A stretch of DNA of 8,449 nucleotides from JBQCHF01 sp051953655 (lineage in GTDB: Bacteria > Actinomycetota > Actinomycetes > Motilibacterales > Motilibacteraceae): contig JBQCIO010000121.1 in the NCBI GenBank assembly GCA_051953655.1, forward strand, positions 1 to 8,449, given 5' to 3'. Positions within the stretch are counted from its first letter, which is position 1, and each line of letters opens with the position of its first letter. Below the pieces are notes generated by a model. The model was given only the letters and a program-made list of their open reading frames with translations, was not told where the DNA came from and made no database searches. The position numbers and the translations under genes are program-made. Positions 1 through 5,933 of the stretch are shown here, one piece after another.

Positions 1-21
1 GTTAACGCCGTAATAAGTCGA

Positions 22-113
22 GGGGGGGGGTCTGGTGCCCGGGGGGGGGGGGGCTCCCTGGGGGGTTTGTGGACTTGACGCGGTGGGGGCGGGGGGGGGG
101 CGCCCGCCGGGGG
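22..113. repeat. Low-complexity poly-G stretch
   Basis: Six G runs lie on the plus strand: 9 G at 22-30, 13 G at 41-53, 6 G at 60-65, 5 G at 85-89, 10 G at 91-100 and 5 G at 109-113. No coding potential is visible. Four or more G runs this close could fold into a G-quadruplex on the plus strand. Equally, runs of 9 to 13 G at the very edge of a window are typical of low-quality sequence or poor assembly, so the exact run lengths should not be trusted. Confidence 0.75.
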
Positions 114-116
114 CCC
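98..116 (-). terminator. Possible terminator hairpin downstream of the DUF7144 gene
   Basis: GGGC (98-101) pairs with GCCC (113-116) and CCC (103-105) with GGG (109-111). The stem has one 1x1 mismatch and a 3-nt loop. It begins 22 bp beyond the stop codon of the minus-strand DUF7144 gene. There is no U tract: the minus-strand transcript continues into C runs. Weak evidence, because the sequence is low complexity. Confidence 0.3.
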
Positions 117-138
117 TGCTCTGTCGTTCCTCGGCCGA

Positions 139-612
139 TCAGTCGATCTTCTTCGCCTCTGCGCCATGCACGGCCAGCGCGAAGATCACCACCACGTCCA
201 GCGCGATGATCAGGAGCGACCAGAACGGGTACGCGGCCACGAACGCGAGGTTGACGACCGCGCTGATGACCGCGAACGCGATGCCGAGCACCCGGGCCCA
301 CATCCGCCCGGCCATCACCCCGAGGCCGGCGGCCACGGCGATGATCCCGAGGATGAGGTGCGCCCAGCCCCACCCGGTGTAGTCGACCTTCACCAGCAGG
401 TTGTCGCTCGACACCCAGTAGTAGCTGTCCTTGAACAGCGCGGTGAAGCCCATGATCGCCTGGAAGGCGCCGATAATCACCAGCATGATCCCTGCGAAGT
501 AGACCCAGCCGACCCAACCACTGGGCTCCGGCACACTCTCGCGGGTGACGCTGAGGCCGCCGGTCGAGGTGGTCGTCGTCGTGGTCGTGCCGGTCTGCCG
601 TGTGTCACTCAT
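139..612 (-). CDS. DUF7144 family four-helix membrane protein
   Basis: The protein has 157 residues. The first 30 are hydrophilic and rich in Thr and Ser, with eight consecutive Thr at residues 9-16 broken only after T15 by Ser/Thr alternation. Four hydrophobic segments follow, at about 33-57, 80-101, 106-127 and 131-149, and the tail is short and charged. The pattern of a GWxGWVxFAG opening, an aromatic loop (YYWVSSD), VDYTGWGWAHL and RMWARVLGI matches actinobacterial membrane proteins now called DUF7144. Their function is unknown and they sit in the cytoplasmic membrane. The ATG at 612 was chosen because a GAGGGGG Shine-Dalgarno lies 6 nt upstream and because the hydrophilic N-terminus followed by helices fits the family; the open frame extends upstream without similarity. 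The gene stands alone and is transcribed away from the HNH gene. Confidence 0.85.
   Translation of the reverse strand: MSDTRQTGTTTTTTTSTGGLSVTRESVPEPSGWVGWVYFAGIMLVIIGAFQAIMGFTALFKDSYYWVSSDNLLVKVDYTGWGWAHLILGIIAVAAGLGVMAGRMWARVLGIAFAVISAVVNLAFVAAYPFWSLLIIALDVVVIFALAVHGAEAKKID
564..588. repeat. GTC/GTG-type triplet run coding for poly-Thr
   Basis: A near-perfect trinucleotide run (plus-strand units GTG, GTC and GTC) encodes the Thr tract at the N-terminus of the DUF7144 protein. Codons alternate between ACG and ACC, so it is not a pure homopolymer. Such a run can change length by slippage in steps of one Thr without breaking the frame. Confidence 0.6.
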
Positions 613-734
613 CTCGTACCCCCTCGGTCGGGCGAGCGCCGGTGGACCCAGCGATCTGTTCCTTGTCCTGCAACGCGTTCTGCGAGCACGTGCAGCCGCT
701 GCCGACACCTCGACGCTAGGCGCAGTGCCCCTCC

Positions 735-763
735 CTCCGACGATGCATCGGAGCTTTCGATGC
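735..763. promoter_or_regulatory. Overlapping inverted repeats, possible operator or alternative hairpins
   Basis: CTCCGA (735-740) is complementary to TCGGAG (748-753) across 7 nt. GCATCG (745-750) is complementary to CGATGC (758-763) across 7 nt. The two stems share bases 748-750, so only one can form at a time. A perfect 10-bp palindrome, CGATGCATCG, lies at 741-750. This could be a regulator binding site or a pair of exclusive RNA hairpins upstream of the DUF7144 gene. Confidence 0.35.
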
Positions 764-938
764 GACGGGCCTTCAGTCCGCCGCCGGTCCCTAACAGGGC
801 AAGGTGGCCCTGGTGCACACAGAAGGAGCGAGGGCACACGCACCTCACGAGCTGTGGCGCTCCGAACCGTTATGCATCCGTGACTCGAGTCGGTCGGTTT
901 CCCTAGGTGTAGCAACGAGAACTGTCGGTGCAGCCGCA

Positions 939-944
939 TAGGTT
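939..944 (+). promoter_or_regulatory. Candidate -10 element for a leaderless HNH transcript
   Basis: TAGGTT fits the actinobacterial TAnnnT -10 consensus and ends exactly 6 nt before the ATG at 951, which would place the transcription start on the A of the start codon. No -35 match is visible. The only Shine-Dalgarno-like bases (GAGG) are 1 nt from the ATG, too close to work. The same arrangement occurs at two other genes in this window. Confidence 0.45.
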
Positions 945-950
945 CGAGGC

Positions 951-2300
951 ATGTCAGAGCTCGCGGTGCCGCCGCAGCAGGCCCTCCCCCAGTCGATCCG
1001 TCAGGTGGCCGCGGCGATCGACACGGCGCTCGATGCACCGGTGTGGCCGGTCGAGACCGGCGAGCTCTCCCCGCTGCTGCAGCTGGTCTTCTCCTGCGAG
1101 AACAAGCTCGCCGCGCTGCGCCTGTCGCTGGTCAAGGAGGCCGACGATCGCTCGGTGGCCGACGCGGTGCACGCCCGCACCACCCCGTTCTGGCTGGCGC
1201 AGCTGCTCACGATCGACCACGTCGACGCGGCCAAGCAGGTCCGCCTGGCCCGCGAGGGCAGCGACCAGGTGCTGGCCGCGATCGCCGACGGGTCGGTGTG
1301 CGAGACCAAGGCGTTGGCGATCGTGGACGGGCTGCGGCTGATCAAGCGGATCGGCACCGTCACGGTCGAAGAGGTCGAGCAGGGCGAGGAGTTCCTGCTG
1401 GACTGGGCGCCCCGGCTGACCCGCAAGCACCTCGCCGTGGCCGCGGCGAAGATCGCCGACGTCCTCGACCCGGACCGCGGCAGGAAGCTCGACGAGGACG
1501 AGAAGCTGGCGCACTCGCTGCGCGAGGTCGCCATCACCCCCGACGTGGCCACCGACGGGGCGATGTACCGGATCAGCGGGCGCCTGACCAAGGAGACCGC
1601 GTCCCTGCTGATGACCACCCTGGACGCGGTGATGCGGAACGACGCCGAGAACGACGAGGAGTCCGCGCTACCCCGGTCGGCCCGCCGGACCCTGCCCCAG
1701 CGGCGGGCCGACGCCCTCGCCACCCTGGTCCGCCTCGCCACCGACCACGACGAGCTGCCGTTGCGGCACGGTGAGCCCGTGCAGGCTCTGATCACCATGC
1801 CGCTGCAGGCCCTCGAGCAGCGGACGGCGAAGGCAGGCCTGCTCGACCCGGACACCGGTCAGCCCGCCGGCTACCTGCCCGGGCTCACCGAGCACGGCGA
1901 CCGCCTCGCACCGGCGACCCTGCGACGCCTGGCCTGCGACGCCAAGCTCGTCCCCGCCGTCCTGGGCAGCAGAGGCCAGCCGCTCGACCTCGGCCGAGAG
2001 GTCCGCCTGGCCACCGCCACCATCTACCGGGCCCTCGCCGTGGAGTTCGGCGGCTGCTGCGGCATCGGCTGCACCGCACCCCCGTCGCAGACCACCGCCC
2101 ACCACCTCGACCATTGGGCCGACGACGGCCCCACCAGCCTGGCCAACAGCGCACCCCTGTGCGGCCATGAGCACTGGCTCGTCCACGAAGGCGGCTGGGA
2201 CCTACGACGCACCAGCGAACCCGGCGTCGTCGAATGGCGCCCACCCGCCTGGATCGACCCCGCACGACCCTGGATCAGACGCGAACCACCACCCCGCTGA
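951..2300 (+). CDS. DUF222 / HNH endonuclease domain protein (13E12 repeat family)
   Basis: The protein has 449 residues. A mostly helical N-terminal region (about 35-330) matches the DUF222 domain of actinobacterial 13E12-type proteins. A C-terminal HNH module (about 367-415) follows. Visible HNH elements are a C-x4-C zinc pair, H384-H385 in AHHLDHW, N399 in SLANSAPLC, C404, H408 and H412. In relatives the last part usually reads C-x-x-H-H; here it is C-G-H-E-H, so the penultimate His is Glu while the final metal-binding His remains. The predicted activity is metal-dependent DNA cleavage. The biological role of this very abundant family is not established, although members are often multi-copy and linked to mobile DNA. 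The ATG at 951 has no properly spaced ribosome site but fits leaderless expression. The gene converges with the GNAT gene, with a 21-bp gap. Confidence 0.88.
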   Translation: MSELAVPPQQALPQSIRQVAAAIDTALDAPVWPVETGELSPLLQLVFSCENKLAALRLSLVKEADDRSVADAVHARTTPFWLAQLLTIDHVDAAKQVRLAREGSDQVLAAIADGSVCETKALAIVDGLRLIKRIGTVTVEEVEQGEEFLLDWAPRLTRKHLAVAAAKIADVLDPDRGRKLDEDEKLAHSLREVAITPDVATDGAMYRISGRLTKETASLLMTTLDAVMRNDAENDEESALPRSARRTLPQRRADALATLVRLATDHDELPLRHGEPVQALITMPLQALEQRTAKAGLLDPDTGQPAGYLPGLTEHGDRLAPATLRRLACDAKLVPAVLGSRGQPLDLGREVRLATATIYRALAVEFGGCCGIGCTAPPSQTTAHHLDHWADDGPTSLANSAPLCGHEHWLVHEGGWDLRRTSEPGVVEWRPPAWIDPARPWIRREPPPR

Positions 2301-2325
2301 GCACCACGTGGGGCCGGTCGCTCAG
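2297..2325. terminator. Bidirectional hairpin between convergent HNH and GNAT genes
   Basis: CTGAGC (2297-2302) pairs with GCTCAG (2320-2325), and ACC (2303-2305) pairs with GGT (2316-2318) with one bulged C at 2319, giving a 9-bp stem and a 10-nt loop. The TGA stop of the HNH gene lies in one arm and the complement of the GNAT stop in the other, so the two stop codons pair with each other. There is no U tract on either side, as is common for actinobacterial terminators. It could serve both transcripts. Confidence 0.5.
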
Positions 2326-2933
2326 GCCGGCGCGACGACCTTCGTCATCACGCAGTTCTTCTGCCCCTTGGCGCGCTCGAAGACGAAACCGGCCTCCTCG
2401 TACATCCGCCGGGTTCCGTTGTAGAGGAACGAGGACGACACCTTCTTACCCTCGGGCTGCTTGGCCATGTCGTGCGGGTAGCCCTCGACCACTCCCCCGC
2501 CGGCCTGGGCGATGAGGTCCAGCGCGCCCTGCAGTGCGACCGCCGCCAGGCCGTGCCGCCGGTAGCGCCGGTCCACGAAGATGCAGGTGACCCGGTAGTC
2601 CGGCGGCGTCACCAGCCCCGCCTCGTACTCCTGCCGGTGATGGATGTTCGGCAGCTCTCCCGGCGGCCCGTACTCGGCCCACGCCACCGCCTCGTCGCCG
2701 TCGAAGACCAGCGCCGCGTGCGCCCGTCCCTCCTCGACCAGACGGCACTTGAGGTCGCGGTTGCTGTCGTACGTGCGCTCCTTGTCCTTGGACAGCGTGT
2801 GGAACCAGGTGCACCAGCACCCGCCGAAGATGCCCCCGTGGCGCTCGACGAGGTCGGCGAACGCCGGCCAGGTGTCCGTCGTCAGGGGACGGACGGTGAG
2901 ACGGTCGAGCTCGACCGCGGTCTTGGGCGACAT
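2322..2933 (-). CDS. GNAT family N-acetyltransferase
   Basis: The protein has 203 residues. The acetyl-CoA binding motif A is at about 115-141: a strand (VTCIFVD) is followed by RRYRRHGLA, with the R/Q-x-x-G-x-G/A signature at R125 to A130, and then a helix. A later NGTRRMYEEAGF segment (172-183) is the usual C-terminal GNAT element. The N-terminal part has a CWC motif (39-41) after a GGIFGG turn, a pattern of a subgroup of actinobacterial GNAT proteins. It should transfer an acetyl group from acetyl-CoA to an amine; the acceptor cannot be told from sequence. The ATG at 2933 has no Shine-Dalgarno but has TAGCCT ending 6 nt upstream, consistent with a leaderless mRNA. The gene lies downstream of the VOC gene on the same strand, separated by 56 bp containing a hairpin, so it is probably transcribed separately. 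Confidence 0.85.
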   Translation of the reverse strand: MSPKTAVELDRLTVRPLTTDTWPAFADLVERHGGIFGGCWCTWFHTLSKDKERTYDSNRDLKCRLVEEGRAHAALVFDGDEAVAWAEYGPPGELPNIHHRQEYEAGLVTPPDYRVTCIFVDRRYRRHGLAAVALQGALDLIAQAGGGVVEGYPHDMAKQPEGKKVSSSFLYNGTRRMYEEAGFVFERAKGQKNCVMTKVVAPA

Positions 2934-2939
2934 GGCGGC

Positions 2940-2945
2940 AGGCTA
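2940..2945 (-). promoter_or_regulatory. Candidate -10 element for a leaderless GNAT transcript
   Basis: On the minus strand TAGCCT (TAnnnT) is followed by 6 nt (GCCGCC) and then the ATG at 2933. No ribosome binding site is present between them. No clear -35 was found. Confidence 0.4.
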
Positions 2946-2954
2946 GGGCGGGTT

Positions 2955-2973
2955 CCGGACGAGCGGTGTCCGG
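2955..2973 (-). terminator. Hairpin downstream of the VOC gene
   Basis: CCGGAC (2955-2960) and GTCCGG (2968-2973) form a perfect 6-bp GC-rich stem around a 7-nt loop. It begins 16 nt after the VOC stop codon in the direction of transcription and lies before the GNAT promoter. No U tract follows. Confidence 0.42.
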
Positions 2974-2989
2974 TTGTTCCAGGTCGTTC

Positions 2990-3403
2990 CTAGAGCACGG
3001 ACTGCCCGATCGGCCCCGGGTTGTACGCGACCTCCCACCGGAACCCGTCGGGATCAGCGAAATAGCCGGTGTAGCCACCCCACTCCCGGGACGTGGGCGC
3101 GGCCACGAGGCTCCCGCCGGCGGACTCGGCCTCGGCGAGCACACGGTCCACGTCGGCCGGTGAGGCGACGTTGTGGGCCAACGTGAACGGCAGCGCACCG
3201 GAAGGCCGTGCGATCGGCCCCAGCTCACCGACGGCGGAGCTCTCCTGCCACAGCGAGAGCACCACCTTCTCCCCCACCCGGATCATGACCACCTCGCCGG
3301 GGACGTTCAGCTCGGCCGGCCAACCCAGCCCGTCCACGTAGAACGCGCGGCTGCGGTCGACGTCGCGCACCACGAGGGTCACGAAGCTCAGGCGGGGGTC
3401 CAC
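2990..3403 (-). CDS. VOC (glyoxalase / bleomycin-resistance fold) protein
   Basis: From the GTG at 3403 the protein has 137 residues, normal for a single-unit VOC protein with two beta-alpha-beta-beta-beta modules. The first module opens at SFVTLVVRDVDRSRAFY (6-22), followed by DGLGW (24-28). The second includes FTLAHNV (73-79) and ends in GYFADPDGFRWEVAYNP (113-129), where E124 sits at the usual metal-ligand position. Such proteins bind metal, a small electrophile or a drug, and the exact substrate is unknown. The GTG at 3403 is preferred over an in-frame GTG at 3460 because the fold begins at once and TACGGT lies 6 nt upstream; the longer form would add 19 Arg-rich residues with no similarity. 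It would also overlap the end of the upstream nucleotidyltransferase gene. Co-transcription with that gene is possible. Confidence 0.83.
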   Translation of the reverse strand: MDPRLSFVTLVVRDVDRSRAFYVDGLGWPAELNVPGEVVMIRVGEKVVLSLWQESSAVGELGPIARPSGALPFTLAHNVASPADVDRVLAEAESAGGSLVAAPTSREWGGYTGYFADPDGFRWEVAYNPGPIGQSVL

Positions 3404-3409
3404 ACCTCG

Positions 3410-3415
3410 ACCGTA
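3410..3415 (-). promoter_or_regulatory. Candidate -10 element for a leaderless VOC transcript
   Basis: On the minus strand TACGGT (TAnnnT) is followed by CGAGGT and then the GTG at 3403, again with a 6-nt spacer. The 12 bases closely resemble those before the HNH start (TAGGTT then CGAGGC). The GAGG lies too close to the GTG to act as a normal ribosome site. Confidence 0.4.
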
Positions 3416-3449
3416 TCGCCGGCGCTCGGGCTCGCCGCGGCCCCGCCGC

Positions 3450-4226
3450 TCATCCCGCACTGAGGTCGTCGCCGGCCCAGCGAGCGAGATAACGGACGAG
3501 GTCGCCCACGGCGGCCCGGTCCAACGGTTCAGCGCGCTGAGCTCGGTACCAGACGGCTTCCGCAGCCGCGCAGAGCGGCGCCAGCTCGGGCCGTCGCCCT
3601 GCCATCCACCGCGCTCCCGCCCGCTTCGAGTGCGGCGTCTCCGTGACGGCGTAGGCCGTCGACCGGCAGACCGTCAGCACCGCGTAGGCCAGCGCCTCGT
3701 CGCCCACCAGCTCGTCCAGCCAGCCGGGCCACGCGACCAGCTCCGCCAGCAGCACCTGGCGCACGAGCGTCCAGGGCACCGACGGCAGCAGTCCGTCCTC
3801 GCCGTGCAGGGTCCTGCCCCGGGCGGCGGCCTCCCAGTCGAGCACCCGGCGTCGCTCGGCCGGGACGAGGTGCAGGGGCTCGCCCGGGCTGATCCGTCCC
3901 ACCAGCCGCGTCGACGTCCCCGTCCCGACGACCTCCCGCACCGCCTCCCGGGAGACCAGTCCCACCTCGATCCGGTCGCGCCACTCCGGGTGCGCCCGGA
4001 ACAGCGCCTCGACGCGGGCACCGAGGGCGTCGACGTCCTCCTGGGTGGGGTCCTCGGCGAGGACGGCGAGCAGGTCGACGTCGCTGCGGGCCGGTTCGAA
4101 GTCACCGTGCAGCCAGGACCCGAACGCCACCACGCTCAGCAGCCGGTCGGAGAACCCGCCGACCAGGAGGTCGAGCACCTCCGCGGCGACCACATCCGGC
4201 TCCAGCCCGACCACCGACTGCGACAC
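3450..4226 (-). CDS. Aminoglycoside-adenylyltransferase-like nucleotidyltransferase
   Basis: From the GTG at 4226 the protein has 258 residues, close to the 250-265 of AadA/ANT(9)-type enzymes. The nucleotidyltransferase core is at about 20-95: SVVAFGSWLHGDF carries the G36-S37 signature and SDVDLLAVL the metal-binding D49 and D51. E87 in RIEVGL is a likely third carboxylate. A helical C-terminal domain with LTVCRSTAYAVTETPHSK (184-201) resembles the DUF4111 part of AadA proteins. Members transfer AMP to a hydroxyl of spectinomycin or streptomycin; many environmental homologues have unproven substrates, so resistance is an inference. The start is uncertain: GTG at 4214 is an alternative, and GGGA upstream is only a weak ribosome site. 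The gene is divergent from the YciI/sigma pair and may be co-transcribed with the VOC gene, whose preferred start lies 46 bp downstream. Confidence 0.78.
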   Translation of the reverse strand: MSQSVVGLEPDVVAAEVLDLLVGGFSDRLLSVVAFGSWLHGDFEPARSDVDLLAVLAEDPTQEDVDALGARVEALFRAHPEWRDRIEVGLVSREAVREVVGTGTSTRLVGRISPGEPLHLVPAERRRVLDWEAAARGRTLHGEDGLLPSVPWTLVRQVLLAELVAWPGWLDELVGDEALAYAVLTVCRSTAYAVTETPHSKRAGARWMAGRRPELAPLCAAAEAVWYRAQRAEPLDRAAVGDLVRYLARWAGDDLSAG

Positions 4227-4380
4227 GTCGGCACCGTCCCATCCCGGAGGCTGTGCGGCCAGCGATCGCGCGAGAACCTTGGGGGAAGTCAGGCGGCGGT
4301 GTCGGATCGGCACGGCGGCGTTCGTTGCCTGGGTGAGCGCGGCCACGACGGGCCGCCGATGACGCAGGAGATGACCGACG
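4227..4380. other. Divergent promoter region, nucleotidyltransferase / YciI-sigma pair
   Basis: A 154-bp gap that should hold promoters in both directions. On the plus strand a candidate ECF-type promoter is seen at 4300-4326 and an AGGAG ribosome site at 4366-4370. No convincing minus-strand -10 or -35 was found. An ATG at 4371 is out of frame with the YciI gene. Confidence 0.55.
4300..4326 (+). promoter_or_regulatory. Candidate ECF42-type promoter of the YciI-sigma operon
   Basis: TGTCGG (4300-4305), a 17-nt spacer and CGTT (4323-4326) resemble the promoter reported for ECF42 sigma factors: TGTCGA at -35 and CG(A/T)C at -10, as recalled. Each box has one mismatch. The position, about 55-80 bp before the YciI ATG, would suit autoregulation of the operon by its own sigma factor. 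Confidence 0.3.
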
Positions 4381-4704
4381 ATGCAGTACCTGCTCTCCGT
4401 GATCGACGACGGCGCCGGCCTGGCCACCGACGGCGAGGCGGCCGCCATCGACGCCTTCAACGACCGGCTCCAGGCCGAGGGGCACTGGGTGTTCGCCGGC
4501 GGCCTGGGCGCCCCCGACCCGGCCACCGTCGTCGACAACCGGGGCGCCGAGCCGGTGTTCACCGACGGGCCGTTCGTGGAGTCGAAGGAGTACCTGGCCG
4601 GCTTCTGGATCATCAACGCCCCCGACCTCGACGTCGCGCTCGCGCTGGCGGCCGAGGGGTCGAGGAGCTGCAACCGGAAGGTCGAGGTGCGCCCGTTCCT
4701 GTGA
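4381..4704 (+). CDS. YciI family (DGPF) protein
   Basis: The protein has 107 residues, typical of YciI-like (YCII-related) proteins with a small ferredoxin-like alpha-beta fold. It opens with MQYLLSVIDD, carries the hallmark D62-G63-P64-F65 within FTDGPFVESKE, then GFWIINAPDLDVAL, and ends in CNRKVEVRPFL, as expected for the DGPF subgroup. The biochemical function of this subgroup is unknown; family members are suspected of enzymatic activity. DGPF genes are characteristic neighbours and targets of ECF42 sigma factors. The ATG at 4381 is preceded by AGGAG with a 10-nt spacer. The TGA stop (4702-4704) overlaps the GTG start of the sigma gene (4701-4703), giving a 4-bp overlap and likely translational coupling. 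Confidence 0.9.
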   Translation: MQYLLSVIDDGAGLATDGEAAAIDAFNDRLQAEGHWVFAGGLGAPDPATVVDNRGAEPVFTDGPFVESKEYLAGFWIINAPDLDVALALAAEGSRSCNRKVEVRPFL

Positions 4705-5930
4705 CCTCGACCGACGTGCGCGAGGCGATCACCCGGGTCCACCGCGAGGAGTGGGCCCGGGTGGTCGCCGCGCTGGCCCGCCGGTTCGGCGACCTCGACG
4801 TGGCCGAGGACGCCGCCGCCGAGGCGTTCGCCACCGCCGTGGAGCGCTGGCCCGCGGACGGCGTCCCACCCAACCCCGGCGCGTGGCTCACCACCACCGC
4901 CGCGCGCAAGGCGATCGACCGGATCCGGCGCGAGGCCAAGCGCGCGGACAAGGAGAGGGAGGCCGAATCGATGAACGACCTCCACGTGCCCGAGCCGCTC
5001 GGCGTCATCGACGACGACCGCCTGCGGCTGGTCTTCACCTGCTGCCACCCCGCCCTGGCGATGGAGACCCGGGTGGCGCTCACCCTGCGCCTCGTCGGCG
5101 GGCTCACCGTCTCCGAGATCGCCCGCGCGTTCCTGCTGCAGGAGAGCGCGATGGGGCAGCGGATCACGCGCGCCAAGGCGAAGATCAAGGCCGCCCGAAT
5201 CCCCTACCGGGTGCCCTCCGCGGACGACCTCCCGGCCCGGGTCTCCGGCGTCCTCGCGGTCCTCTACCTCGTCTTCAACGAGGGCTACCTGGCCAGCGGG
5301 CCCGACACCCCGCCGGTCCGGGCGGAGCTCACCGCGGAGGCGATCCGGCTCACCCGCCTCGTCCACGCTCTGCTGCCCGACGACGGCGAGGTGGCCGGGC
5401 TGCTGGCGCTGATGCTGCTCACCGAGGCCCGCCGCGCCGCCCGCGTCTCGCCCGACGGCGAGCTGGTGACGCTCGACCAGCAGGACAGACGCCGCTGGGA
5501 CGCAGCGCTCATCGCCGAAGGTCACCGGCTGGTGCGTGATCGGCTGGCCACCGGCGTGGCCCCCGGCCGCTACCAGCTCCTGGCGGCGGTCAACGCGGTG
5601 CACACGTCGGCCCGTCATGTCGCCGACACCGACTGGGCGCAGATCCTCGCCCTCTACGACCAGCTCCTCCGCCTCGACCCCTCGCCCGTCGTGGCCCTCA
5701 ACCGCGCCGTCGCCGTCGCCGAGCTCGACGGCCCGCAGGTGGCGCTGGCCGACGTCGACCGTCTCGATCCGGCGCTGGACAGGTACCACGCCTTCCACGC
5801 GACGCGCGCCGACCTGCTGCGCCGCTTGGACCGTCGGGACGAGGCGCGGGCGGCGTACGACCGGGCGATCAGCCTGACGGGCAACACCGCAGAGAGCGCC
5901 TACCTCGCGCGACGACGACGCGAGCTCTGA
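4701..5930 (+). CDS. ECF42-type RNA polymerase sigma factor with C-terminal TPR-like extension
   Basis: The protein has 409 residues, about twice a minimal ECF sigma factor. Region 2 is at about 10-80, including DVAEDAAAEAFATAVERW. Region 4 is at about 105-170 and holds FTCCHPALA (112-120) and the helix-turn-helix LTVSEIARAFLLQESAMGQRI (135-155). The middle part (about 180-285), with YLVFNEGY (189-196), matches DUF6596. The C-terminus (about 310-400) has repeated helical pairs ending in a TPR-like unit with Leu-Asp-Pro and Arg-Ala-Ala-Tyr-Asp features. This layout and the DGPF neighbour define the ECF42 group, whose extension is thought to replace an anti-sigma factor in controlling activity; none is encoded nearby. 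The GTG at 4701 overlaps the YciI stop codon, and translation is likely coupled. The frame is open far upstream, but only from this point does the protein resemble the family. Confidence 0.92.
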   Translation: MTSTDVREAITRVHREEWARVVAALARRFGDLDVAEDAAAEAFATAVERWPADGVPPNPGAWLTTTAARKAIDRIRREAKRADKEREAESMNDLHVPEPLGVIDDDRLRLVFTCCHPALAMETRVALTLRLVGGLTVSEIARAFLLQESAMGQRITRAKAKIKAARIPYRVPSADDLPARVSGVLAVLYLVFNEGYLASGPDTPPVRAELTAEAIRLTRLVHALLPDDGEVAGLLALMLLTEARRAARVSPDGELVTLDQQDRRRWDAALIAEGHRLVRDRLATGVAPGRYQLLAAVNAVHTSARHVADTDWAQILALYDQLLRLDPSPVVALNRAVAVAELDGPQVALADVDRLDPALDRYHAFHATRADLLRRLDRRDEARAAYDRAISLTGNTAESAYLARRRREL

Positions 5931-5933
5931 GGG

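Larger units (their letters stand above)
613..950. other. 338-bp intergenic region between divergent DUF7144 and HNH genes
   Basis: No convincing gene is seen; short frames on both strands lack codon bias or a recognisable product. The region must hold promoters for both flanking genes. It contains overlapping inverted repeats at 735-763, a 10-bp perfect palindrome GACTCGAGTC at 882-891, and two copies of ATGCATC (743-749 and 872-878). A TAnnnT hexamer lies just before the HNH start. Confidence 0.7.

Noticed and set aside
166..906. A 246-codon plus-strand frame rich in His, Arg and Pro
   Set aside because: It is antisense to the DUF7144 gene and has low-complexity composition typical of shadow frames in GC-rich DNA.
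3630..4700. Upstream extension of the sigma-factor frame, including an ATG at 4371
   Set aside because: It is antisense to the nucleotidyltransferase and out of frame with YciI. Family similarity starts only at the GTG at 4701.
3450..5798. A 782-codon open frame on the minus strand, running antisense through the sigma factor and YciI genes
   Set aside because: Only its last third (from 4226 down) resembles a protein family. The rest is the antisense of the ECF42 operon, kept open by high GC.
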